From positions 62,001 to 126,000 of the forward strand of contig VKHL01000016.1 of NCBI GenBank assembly GCA_015146655.1: a DNA stretch of 64,000 bases, given 5' to 3'. A program made the position numbers and the translations under genes. The notes below the pieces were generated by a model that was given only the letters and a program-made list of their open reading frames with translations, searched no databases and was not told where the DNA came from. Numbering within the stretch: position 1 is the first letter of the stretch; the number at the start of each line of letters is the position of its first letter. Source of the DNA: Ochromonas danica (taxonomy: Eukaryota > Sar > Chrysophyceae > Chromulinales > Chromulinaceae). Shown piece after piece: positions 1 to 8,906 of the stretch.

Positions 1-524
1 GAAATACAATTGATATTACCGTGATTATCAAAGAGAGACAGACCCAAAGAATAAGAGGACCAAAGAATAACGTCTTCTTAGCCATTTGTTGTTGTTGTTA
101 TAGTGGCAACAAAAGTCCAATTGATTGATTGAGTACATCTCATCATCTCATCATCCAACACAGTCAGAGGGGAGCGCACTGGACTGTTAACTTAAGAAAT
201 GATGACGTGTGTGGGGACATATGTGGAGAGCGTTAACTTAACAGATGAGTTGTTCAGTGGAGTGTTAACTTAAGAGAGTTTATCTGACTGTTCTTCGGGG
301 AGTCGATAGATAATAGATGACTCCTTCATTACATAACTTACCCCCTGCTGTTGTTGTAATGTAATCCTCAAATATAGTAGTCTAATGTGGGACTCATATT
401 TCATCCCAAGACCTCAGCGCCTGGAAGTTAGATTCTACACAATAACTTCACCACACTAAAATAGGATCTAATTTACTCTTGGGATGTAAACTACACTAGA
501 CTATTGATCTTCTTGATGTTCATC
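1..524. other. Intergenic region with three GTTAACTTAA motifs
   Basis: No gene was recognised here. The stretch is AT-rich and contains three copies of the 10-mer GTTAACTTAA at 186-195, 232-241 and 264-273. It also has a short direct repeat of CCAAAGAATAA near 53-80. It lies on the 3' side of the acyltransferase gene that ends at 525. Confidence 0.6.
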
Positions 525-1799
525 CTAATGGAGTTCCAATTGAGCATCTTTATAGGTAGGATATTTGACTTTAGTACGGTCAAATAAATCTTTCATAGCA
601 TGCATAAACTTCTCATGTAACTCATGAATATCTTGGTCTGTAATCTCAGAGGAAGGCTTAGCTTGCACTACAATGGGAGAGCCGATCTCCATGTGTAATG
701 GAACCCGATAAGGGATAGGAAGGCCATACTGTCCCCAACTCAAGGTTATACCAATGGAAAAGTTCTTTTGTAACCACAATCGGAAACCTGTACATTACAC
801 AATTTAGTATACATGAATGGAAATACTACGGTAGTAGTGTATGATTTGATTTGCTAAGGGAGGAGATACTGTACTTACCCATCAGAAACTCTGTCGTGGA
901 AAAGACTTCATTTTCTCCAAAACAATACTAAGAAAAAAGGATTCATTAGCATAAAGAGATAAAGACATAACAGTGTACAAGTAGTGTAGATACTGGTTAC
1001 CATTGGAACAAGATGAGCACCAAATTGTAAAGCTAGTTTAATAAAGCCTTTACGATGTTTGATATATATCTTTTGTTCATTAGGCTTTGTCATAAGTTGC
1101 TCTTTCTCTCCACCTATGTCATCCATCACAGAGACACACCAAGTACTATACTGTAAGTGTTTGACTTAACTCCATGACATCATAATAATAAGATAATTTA
1201 TTGTCTTACCAACATAAATCAGAATGCTTCTGCCTTTCTTCAGATTATGCTTAGCAGTAGAAGCACCAGCATCGATACAACCTAAGAAGAGCAGAATCTA
1301 TTATTTACACCCATCATTTCTCATTAGACCAGCTGGTTACATATCATATCGTGTTAATGGACAGTGGGGAGGTACTTGTACTTACATCTTTCAACAAAGG
1401 AATCCAATGTAAGATACTAGCACATAGATCTCTTCTAGGTCCACGATAATGTTTTGAAAGCATTTCACAACAGTCTGTCATGGTTAGAATATGATTGATA
1501 GAACAAGCACCATGTGGGAAGTTGGCGAATATATAGAGCTGGTTGTCATCCAGAGGCTTCTCAACACTAAGTGTGCCTGGAAAATAGCTTACTGGAGTCC
1601 TCCAGAAGGCTGCTCGCTGCAAGGCTGGCCAGACATAACCATCCTTCTTACTGGCAGGCACAGTCTCCAAGTAAGTCAGTGAATAAGCGAAAGAAATCGC
1701 AACAAGATGAGCTAGAAAGGATGAAAATAAATAATATTTAGAAAGAAATGAGTAAACAGTAGCCCAAATAACAGGAAAGATCCAAAATGTGATCAACAT
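525..1799 (-). CDS. DGAT2/MGAT-family acyl-CoA:acylglycerol acyltransferase
   Basis: This is a member of the DGAT2 family, which esterifies acyl-CoA onto diacyl- or monoacylglycerol (or fatty alcohol) at the ER to make storage lipid. Five exons are supported by reading phase: 1799-1382 (or 1799-1376), 1281-1210, 1113-1001, 927-879 and 787-525. They give a protein of about 304-306 residues. The N-terminus has two hydrophobic segments. The family block NFPHG (for HPHG) lies in exon 1, GCIDAG-type in exon 2, GGEKE and RKGFIKLAL in exon 3, CFGEN in exon 4, and PIPYRVPLHMEIGSPI in exon 5. Length matches the family (300-390 aa). The donor of exon 1 is uncertain: GTACAA or GTACCT keeps frame, whereas the more canonical GTAAGT does not. 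The exact substrate (DGAT, MGAT or wax synthase) cannot be told from sequence. Confidence 0.88.
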
Positions 1800-2378
1800 G
1801 ACTGCTGCTGGGCTTTTGTCTCGTCTGTTTAATTTAGTCTACTAATCATATCATTGTTCTTTCTTCATTTTCAGCACAGTTTTTCGTTTTTCGTTTTTCG
1901 TGTTTCATCATGTTTTGGGCAAAAATCTGCTACAAATCAAGTACAATTTATTTAAATCTCAATTTCAAAATAAAGGTTTCAGTTCGTTGTTTCCTCTTCC
2001 ATGCAAATAGGGTCTAAGAGTAGATAAACATACAAACATAGGCTTTGACATGAAATGTATTTAATGGAGTTACCAAGTTAGACTTGTCAATGGCTTTTAA
2101 GGTGGTGACAAATTAGCAAAGCACAGGAATGAAGAATTATATAATTAACATAGAGGTCAATAAGCACCGGTTTCTAAAGTCTTAATTTTATCAGCACCAT
2201 TGAGCTATCTGTTTTTGCATCAGATATTCTACTGATTAACCTAGCAACTATTCCTAGAACAAAAATCAATGACAAGAAGAACAAAAACTATATTTTCAAC
2301 ATACTTGTATGTATTATAGTAACAACAGTCATGCCGGATGTGATTTTCTTTGTCTAAGATCGATTAATAGCAACATTA
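1800..2378. other. Intergenic region between two minus-strand genes
   Basis: No coding potential was recognised. Close to the start of the acyltransferase (about 1883-1905) there is a small array of TTTTTCG units, which resembles TTTCG arrays upstream of other genes in the window. The remainder is plain AT-rich DNA. Confidence 0.5.
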
Positions 2379-3710
2379 TCAGCTAAGCGATTTTGTGTTA
2401 TGTTTTAATTCCACTCGAGCGAGGATCTTGTTATCAGGCATTCTCCGTACAACAAGATCTTGTACTGCCTTATGCCAGATATCATTCCTTTGGAAGCACA
2501 TCACATTTGACCATTCATGAAACTCATACTTCTCATGCCAACAATTCCCAGTTATCTTCCAAAGACGACCTTGTCCTTGAAAATAACAATCAAAGTCATA
2601 GGCTTGTAAAGAAGTTAAAACGTTTGCCAATGCAAACTCATTCCAAGGATATATTTTATGATATTCAAAGATCAAAACACGTACATAGTGCTTCTCAAAG
2701 AGTTCTCGACAACCTTTGAGAGCTTTAGCATCATATCCTTCAGCATCAATCATTAAAATGTCAATAAGATAATGCTTTCTTCTTCCTTGTCTTGAGGATG
2801 TACTGTTAGCTTTTAATGCATTTAACTTGATGCTATGATGATGATGCATATAAGTATCATGCGTGGCAAGGAAATCTTTCGTTAAGGAATCAATAGTCAA
2901 AGCAGGGACAGTCTTGGCTTTTCGATCACTTGCAGGAACAATAGTACAAGTCTCAATACCAAAGTTACAATTAGCCACAGTGATATTTCCATTATGATCG
3001 GAGATAGCACCATGGAAGGTAAAGACTCTAGTATGAGTCATCATTGATAGTGACCGTGTCTTATTGAAAGGATCAGCTGTGGCGATAACCTGATCAAACA
3101 CTTTTGGTATAGACTCAACACTAATACTATTTAGTTCTGCACCAATCATAGTGAGGGTATAAGGATGCTTTGGATAGGAGAGATTCATAGAAGGAAATTC
3201 AATTTCACAATCATCACAAACTCCACAACAATGAACAGTATGTTTTAATGGACATAGTTCATCTCTCCATTTTGTTGCTGTAACATTCATCCATGGTGCG
3301 AAAATATTTAACCAAATAGCAAAATTATAACCTTTATTAAATCCTACATTCATGAATACTTTATCAGAATAAGGATCAGTCTTCATCATGAGAGGTAACC
3401 ATTTTTCAGCAGGACAACTACTCCCATCTCGTTTTGAAGCGATAAATCGATTAACAATGAGAGCAGCTGTTTCATTACTACAACTTAAGAAACCATCCTG
3501 TAGCTGATGATGATGATGGTTATGGTTCTTGTGATAGGATGGAGAGATCGTAGGATTGGTAGTGTAAGGAGTAGTAGTGGATGAGTGGGCAGCAGTCTGT
3601 TTTTCATTCAGTTGATGAAGCTTGATGGAGTTGTTGATATCATTATTGTCTTGACAAAGAACAAAGATACTCCATATCGAAAGTAATAAAAATATCTGAT
3701 AATACACCAT
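2379..3710 (-). CDS. FkbM-type SAM-dependent methyltransferase, secretory
   Basis: A single-exon 443-aa protein that looks like an FkbM-family O-methyltransferase, a SAM-dependent enzyme family that often acts on glycans. A signal peptide is visible at residues 1-20 (hydrophobic, ending LCQ), followed by a low-complexity His/Thr/Ser linker. The SAM-binding region is represented by NVGFNKGYNF near residue 121. The family block IDAEGYDAKALKGC, followed by VLIFEYHKIYPW, is in the second half. The C-terminal WH..Y.FHEWSNVMCF segment resembles FkbM proteins of algae. The secretory leader suggests Golgi or ER lumen action on a glycoprotein or polysaccharide, but the substrate is inference. ATG is at 3710; no upstream in-frame ATG was considered. 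Confidence 0.72.
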   Translation of the reverse strand: MVYYQIFLLLSIWSIFVLCQDNNDINNSIKLHQLNEKQTAAHSSTTTPYTTNPTISPSYHKNHNHHHHQLQDGFLSCSNETAALIVNRFIASKRDGSSCPAEKWLPLMMKTDPYSDKVFMNVGFNKGYNFAIWLNIFAPWMNVTATKWRDELCPLKHTVHCCGVCDDCEIEFPSMNLSYPKHPYTLTMIGAELNSISVESIPKVFDQVIATADPFNKTRSLSMMTHTRVFTFHGAISDHNGNITVANCNFGIETCTIVPASDRKAKTVPALTIDSLTKDFLATHDTYMHHHHSIKLNALKANSTSSRQGRRKHYLIDILMIDAEGYDAKALKGCRELFEKHYVRVLIFEYHKIYPWNEFALANVLTSLQAYDFDCYFQGQGRLWKITGNCWHEKYEFHEWSNVMCFQRNDIWHKAVQDLVVRRMPDNKILARVELKHNTKSLS

Positions 3711-4093
3711 ATGGATTGAATTAATTCCTTTGACAACGTAGTTTAGGGTTAACTCTCAAACCCTGAAAACCCTGATCCAAACCCTGAAAACCGTAGTCCT
3801 AAGCCTAAATCTAAATACTCTTGCTTTATGCAATTATATAAGCTAGCAAGAAATGATGCAAGCAAATGTTATGCATATCCACAGAACTCTACCATGGGGT
3901 TAGTTCATGTAGTGATAGTCTGTACTGTAAAGCGAAACAGAAGTTACCTTAATAATAATAATAACAGCAAGTCCAGTTCGTCGTGCTGTTCTGTGAATGA
4001 CAGGAAAAGCAGGAAAAGCAGGAAAGTCATACTTTCACTCACAACAACTAGTAAAGATAGAGTTTAAAGTCCATCCATGTAAGATGTGTGGAG
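3711..4093. other. Divergent intergenic region with CCCTGA-rich stretch
   Basis: This is the shared upstream region of the minus-strand methyltransferase and the plus-strand isopentenyltransferase. At 3742-3805 there is a TTTAGGGTTAAC block followed by three near-copies of AAACCCTGA, a degenerate telomere-like repeat. A 79-codon open frame at 3828-4067 shows no conserved feature and is not called. Confidence 0.5.
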
Positions 4094-5969
4094 ATGGAAA
4101 TGATGGTCTGGTTGTTGTTCTCTCCATCAACTAATAAAATTGAACGACTGGTTCTCATTCTCATCTTGTCTTTACTCTCCTTTTCTATGTCTTTTCATCT
4201 TTATCCTAGAAGGTCAATACAAGCATCTTCAACACTTTATCGTACAATCACTCGATACGCTACAACGATGTCATCATCAACATCACCTACCATCGCAAAT
4301 CGAGTCATTGTCTTAGCTGGAGCAACTTCAGCTGGTAAATCAGCTGCTGCAATGGAATTAGTCAAGTTAGTTGATGGTGAGATTGTAATCGCTGACTCAG
4401 TTCAAGTTTATCGTGGACTAGATATTGGTTCCAACAAACCCACATTAGCTGACACAACCATAGTGCCTCATCATTTACTAGATCTCTATGAGCCATCAAC
4501 TACTGTCACTGCAGGAGACTTTTGTAGACAAGCTGCTACTACAATTAAAGATATTCTACGACGAGGTAAAGTACCTATTATAGTAGGTGGATCTACTATG
4601 TGGATTCAATGGTTAGTACATGGTATTCCTGATGCACCTAAAGCATCTGAAGAAGCAGTTCAACAAGCAAAAGAGTTATTAGATCCTTTAGAAAGTCAAG
4701 GGAAATGGGAAGAAGGTCTTGATATCTTACGTCAACATGCTCCAGAACGTGTTGAAAAACTATTTGCAAATGATTGGTATCGTCTTCGTCGTGCTTTAGT
4801 TGTTGCTTTAGATCATACTACTCCATTACATGGACAAAGAGAACCTCTCTTACAAGAAGAAGATATTCGTTGTTTCTTCTTAATAGAAGATCGTATGCAA
4901 CTTTATCATACTATTGATCAACGTTGTCGACAACTATTAGAACGTGGACTATTAGAAGAAGTTACACAGTTATTACTTACTGAGTCATTACTTCCAGAAC
5001 ATCCTGTTTCAAAATCGATTGGATATCGTCAAGCAATTGCTTATCTAACTCAACCAAATGTACTGTGTGGTGATCATTCAGCTTTCCAACAGTTTGTAAG
5101 GTTAGTCTAGCGAGTTTTCTGTTTCTTTGTTTCTCTATGGCATTCTATAATGTTCATCTAACCATGCTTACTTATTCTATCTAGTGATTTTGGAAGTGCT
5201 ACAAGAAATTATGCACGTAAACAACATAATTGGTATCGAAAAGATCGAGATTTTCTCTTCCTGAAAATGACTCGTCCAGCACTATTAGAAGCAGTCAAGA
5301 ATGATGTTAGAGCTAAAGCATTGAAAACAAAGACATTATCTCAAAATAAAAAGATTGGACCTGTTCCAATTCCTAGACAAGATGAAGTTCATCTACCTTA
5401 TGTTCAGATAGCAGAAGAGATTTTACATTGGTATTCTGTACCACGTGAAGAATATGTGACCGCCTTGGATAGACAATTACAAGCTCATGATTATCATCAT
5501 CGTTGGACTGTACAGTATCATATTCCTTCCAATTATGCATCAGAAAATGAATTAGAAGATGATGTTATTAAGATAATTTATGAGCGAAAAGGTAGACCTC
5601 GTCCAGCTACTCACCAACCTTTCAATAGCACTGACAAGAGTATGACTTCTTCCAAATGGACTGCAACAGGTAATAGTAGTAATAATAATGCTCTTGATTC
5701 TTCTTTAGCAAACACAATAATGTTAATGGTCATGCCTTGGTTGTATTTTGATATTAGATGCGGGTATTCGACTTCCACCATTACCTGAAAAGCAGAAATT
5801 CTTTACCAGTACCTTCAATGCTGTATCAGGATTACCACATGAATTTGATGGACTACTAGATCGAGCTGATCAATGCAGAGAAAAGTTATGGAGTGAAAAG
5901 CCTGAATTAATGCGAGCTATTCATAAGGAGTTAGAAAAGACATCAGGAAAGAATGACGAGGTTCTTTGA
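4094..5969 (+). CDS. tRNA dimethylallyltransferase (IPT/MiaA family), probably plastid
   Basis: This enzyme transfers a dimethylallyl group to A37 of tRNAs that read UNN codons. Three exons join in phase: 4094-5100, 5185-5669 and 5758-5969, giving 567 aa. The P-loop is LAGATSAGKSAA, followed by ADSVQVYRGLDIGSNKP (the DSxQxY substrate block), HHLLDL and VGGSTMWIQWL. The TRNYARKQHNWYRKD motif of MiaA lies across the first splice junction. The N-terminus has a hydrophobic stretch ending SFSMS-F and then basic/Ser residues, like a bipartite plastid leader. The C-terminal 200 residues beyond the MiaA core are weakly conserved. The first in-frame ATG is 4094; an internal ATG at 4268 could make a shorter cytosolic form. 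Confidence 0.93.
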
Positions 5970-6045
5970 GTTATTGAAGAAAATGTAATTCTTAATGGAT
6001 ATTAGTTAATTTAAAATCTAAAATAAAAGTACTACTATTTACTAT

Positions 6046-6768
6046 TCACTTCGTAAAACTGATTCGCCAAGGCTCATCATCATCAGCTATTGGAAAATAG
6101 CCTTTGAGGGCAGAAAGTAAATCACTTCGAAGTGACTTTTCGCTTTCTTCTTGTGCTCCTTCTTCCATCAGCTTCTTCCAGCCTGCGAAGGAAATTGCAG
6201 GACGATCCCTATGACAGGCGACATTGCCTTGTTCTTTTAAAAACACAATTTCATCCAAATGTTCTTCATCAAAGTGTAACCTATTTAAAATTCGATTATA
6301 ATTCTCAACGACATCCTTATCAGAGCAGCTGGACATTTTAGTAAAACAAAAATACTTTTTGTATTTGGCTTTTGAACCACATGCTTCATAGCAAATAGAG
6401 CCTTCCAATGCTCTCATTGCTTCTCTTACTGTGATTGGTTCGTCACGGAGTTTTAATTCTGCAATTTCCATCTTCATTGTTTTAATATCCTCCACCATTT
6501 GATTCTTCTCTACTTTCAACAATTCATTTTCCTTTTTTAACTCATCTACTAACAGCCTTAATTGCTTGTTTTGCTCTTCTACAGCATGGAATGTAGACAA
6601 TTCTGCCATCAAAGAAAACTGTTTTGCTTCATATTCTTTCATTTTTTCATGTAAAACTCCATTCTCGCACATCAGAGTACCGTTTTGAATGATCAAGGTT
6701 TTACAAATTGCGCGCAATTTTTCAATATCCGTCTCCGTGTCGATATTGATAGACTGAGGAACGATCAT
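6046..6768 (-). CDS. Orphan coiled-coil protein
   Basis: Single-exon 240-aa protein of unknown function. Residues 15-110 are a continuous coiled coil rich in Glu, Lys and Leu (ENELLKVEKNQMVEDI and similar heptads). A compact C-terminal domain (about 113-240) follows, with Cys at SICYEACGS, Trp residues, and an acidic end. No catalytic motif was recognised. The stop is only 76 bp from the stop of the isopentenyltransferase, so the two genes converge. The ATG at 6768 is followed by good coding signal. It could belong to a lineage-specific or multicopy family; only a search would tell. Confidence 0.6.
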   Translation of the reverse strand: MIVPQSINIDTETDIEKLRAICKTLIIQNGTLMCENGVLHEKMKEYEAKQFSLMAELSTFHAVEEQNKQLRLLVDELKKENELLKVEKNQMVEDIKTMKMEIAELKLRDEPITVREAMRALEGSICYEACGSKAKYKKYFCFTKMSSCSDKDVVENYNRILNRLHFDEEHLDEIVFLKEQGNVACHRDRPAISFAGWKKLMEEGAQEESEKSLRSDLLSALKGYFPIADDDEPWRISFTK

Positions 6769-7482
6769 GTTGTTTTCTTTTGGATGATCAATTATTGAAT
6801 CAACTGTGCGAATAAAAGGAGTGAGCAGAAATCAAAAATTCGAAAATCCAATTTTCCGGAAAATGTGTTCGTTTCTTGATCTGAGAAAAGAACTATTTTT
6901 ATACTTGTACTCTCTTAAGTTATCCTATTCCAGTATTTGTACAGCTCGTTTTCTAAAGCCTTGAGAAATTAATTAATTTACATAGATCCTTCAAGTATCG
7001 TAACACATCCTTATGATCATCATCCATACTATTATTAATGATCACATGATTTCTTTCGAATTATCTATGCACAGTATGCGACTCCAATATGTCATCACGA
7101 TGGTCACTCTCGAACATCATTCAACACAGTAAATGCCTTAACATGAAATAATCTTGTCTATGAATTGCAGCAAACGCACAGAAAAGTCCAAAATCATTAA
7201 TGTTGAAGGAAGCAGTCAGACTCCACAAGCAACATTCGAGAGAAGAAGAGATGGTAGACTAAGAAGAGGAAGAGGAAGACAGAGGGAATAAAGGGAATTG
7301 AGAAAAGAAAGAGAAGAGGTCGAATTAAAAAAAGCACAAGAAGAGGAAGAAAAGAAGAGCAAAAGAGGACCAGAGAGATCATTATTTACAACCATACTAA
7401 CATGTGCTTTCTAGACAAGAACTTCCCATATTTTCCATCCATATATCCACTCATTTGCTTCTTACGATTGCTGTCGATATTA
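6769..7482. other. Intergenic region with polypurine tract
   Basis: No gene was recognised. The plus strand from about 7236 to 7380 is nearly all purine (GAAGAAGAGG-type), about 145 bp with a few interruptions. The reading frames across it are short and repetitive on both strands and are not called as genes. Confidence 0.55.
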
Positions 7483-8346
7483 TTAGAAGAGCTTAGCAAA
7501 GAGTGAAGTGAATGTCTCCTTCGCTAATTTCTGGTCACACTCTCCATGAACATATTGTACGAAGATAGGATAGCCTCCTAAGATAGGCAAGACTAAGGAG
7601 AGCTCACTATGACATTCCGAGAGATGAATTAAAGACTGAATGTCTGCCAAGACTCTTCGAAGTAACGCATTCGATGCTACAAAGCTCTGAATATCCATAG
7701 CTGTCTCAGCTTCAACAGCAATAGAACACCAATGACGTGGAGCATTACAAGGTACAACTAATTCAATATCAACTACTTCTAACGTAATCGCACCAATAAC
7801 TATATTACAACGTGTTTTATTGACTTCAATTGTTTGACCAGCTTGTAATAGAGATCGATATAGAATATCATCATGATAACCATGTCGATGAAGTTCTTCA
7901 AGGATATCTTCTTCATACTTTTTCAATGATTTCTTACCAAATTTCAGTTTTTTATATTCTTCAATTCCCAGATCAGTGGATCTTTGAAGGGTTTTCAGTT
8001 CTAACTTTTCACTAGAACGATATTTTAATCCAAAGAATTTATTACCAACAATATAGACATCAGATCTCTTTTCAATAGGAACACCTGTAGGACGCATAGC
8101 ATAGATTGTCGTGAGAATATCTGCTAAGAGAATCTCAGCTTCAGGACAGTGAGGAAGAAGAGAAGATGTCTTTTCCATCTCACAAGAGAGACGACAAGGA
8201 ACAAAGATACGCCATTCCATATTACCAGGGGCTAGTATTGATCTTACTTTATTATTTTTTGATTGACTTGGTGATTCAAGGAAAGAAGAAATTCTTATCA
8301 TTCGACTATTAATGAAAAGGTCTTCATAACAATCTGGAGCTTCCAT
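7483..8346 (-). CDS. Conserved-looking protein of unknown function (287 aa)
   Basis: Single-exon gene, not recognised. The protein starts MEAPDCYEDLF and contains an alternating charged/hydrophobic block (EWRIFVPCRL; SDVYIVGNKFFGLKYRSSEKLELKTL). This is somewhat like the beta-strand tunnel of CYTH-type proteins, where paired acidic and basic residues alternate. That resemblance is only suggestive. A helical Lys/Glu-rich middle (EEYKKLKFGKKSLKKYEEDILEE is about residues 127-149) and a C-terminal domain follow. There is no signal peptide or membrane segment. The ATG at 8346 lies just downstream of a GC-richer promoter-like stretch. Confidence 0.6.
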   Translation of the reverse strand: MEAPDCYEDLFINSRMIRISSFLESPSQSKNNKVRSILAPGNMEWRIFVPCRLSCEMEKTSSLLPHCPEAEILLADILTTIYAMRPTGVPIEKRSDVYIVGNKFFGLKYRSSEKLELKTLQRSTDLGIEEYKKLKFGKKSLKKYEEDILEELHRHGYHDDILYRSLLQAGQTIEVNKTRCNIVIGAITLEVVDIELVVPCNAPRHWCSIAVEAETAMDIQSFVASNALLRRVLADIQSLIHLSECHSELSLVLPILGGYPIFVQYVHGECDQKLAKETFTSLFAKLF

Positions 8347-8906
8347 CCCTCCACTTTCCCCTCACTGCCTCACTCACCGCCAACCGCCAAAATTGAGACA
8401 TCTAGAGATCTGGCGACCTAGACTCCACCAATCAAACTCTGGCATCAATCCATAACGTCTAAGTGTTGTATCTTATTTTTTTCCATTCCTGAAAGACACA
8501 GCGACGTTAATGTCTCATCTAGGATTAATGAAAAATTCACACAAAACCAGTACTGCGGATTACTAATCTGTTCAAAGAAGTAATCTTACAGCCTCGTACA
8601 TGTGATCGAGTTCCTAGTATCTAAAAACAAAACAAAACAAAACAGGGCACTATACATTATGTCTATCCACATGTCAATAGAAAACCTTGACGGAGAAGTC
8701 TTTGTCGAAGCATTGCCCAGCCTCTTAATACCGTATGAAGGAGGAAGCTGACCTCATCCTTGCTATAACAAAGCACGAAAGAAAAGAGAGGGAAGAGATG
8801 TGGAAAGGGACAGAAAAGCAAGAAATAGCAGCAGGCTAAGAGGCGCAAGACAGAAGGAGGAAGAATAAATAAACGAGCAAAAGGAGTGATGAGAAAGAGC
8901 TAAGCC
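8347..8906. other. Intergenic region
   Basis: Upstream region of the 287-aa gene and 3' flank of the ankyrin gene, both on the minus strand. A 15-mer ATCAAACTCTGGCAT at 8431-8445 is repeated upstream of the disulfide isomerase gene at 25099-25113. Purine-rich sequence fills 8760-8900. No gene was recognised. Confidence 0.45.

Noticed and set aside
3828-4067. 79-codon plus-strand frame
   Set aside because: No conserved features; Asn/Ser runs; lies in the promoter region of the isopentenyltransferase.
7197-7382. 61-codon Leu/Phe-rich minus-strand frame
   Set aside because: It is the complement of the polypurine tract and has only pyrimidine-derived codons.
8431-8445. 15-mer shared with 25099-25113
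   Set aside because: A 15-bp match in 64 kb is close to chance; it is noted only because both lie upstream of start codons.
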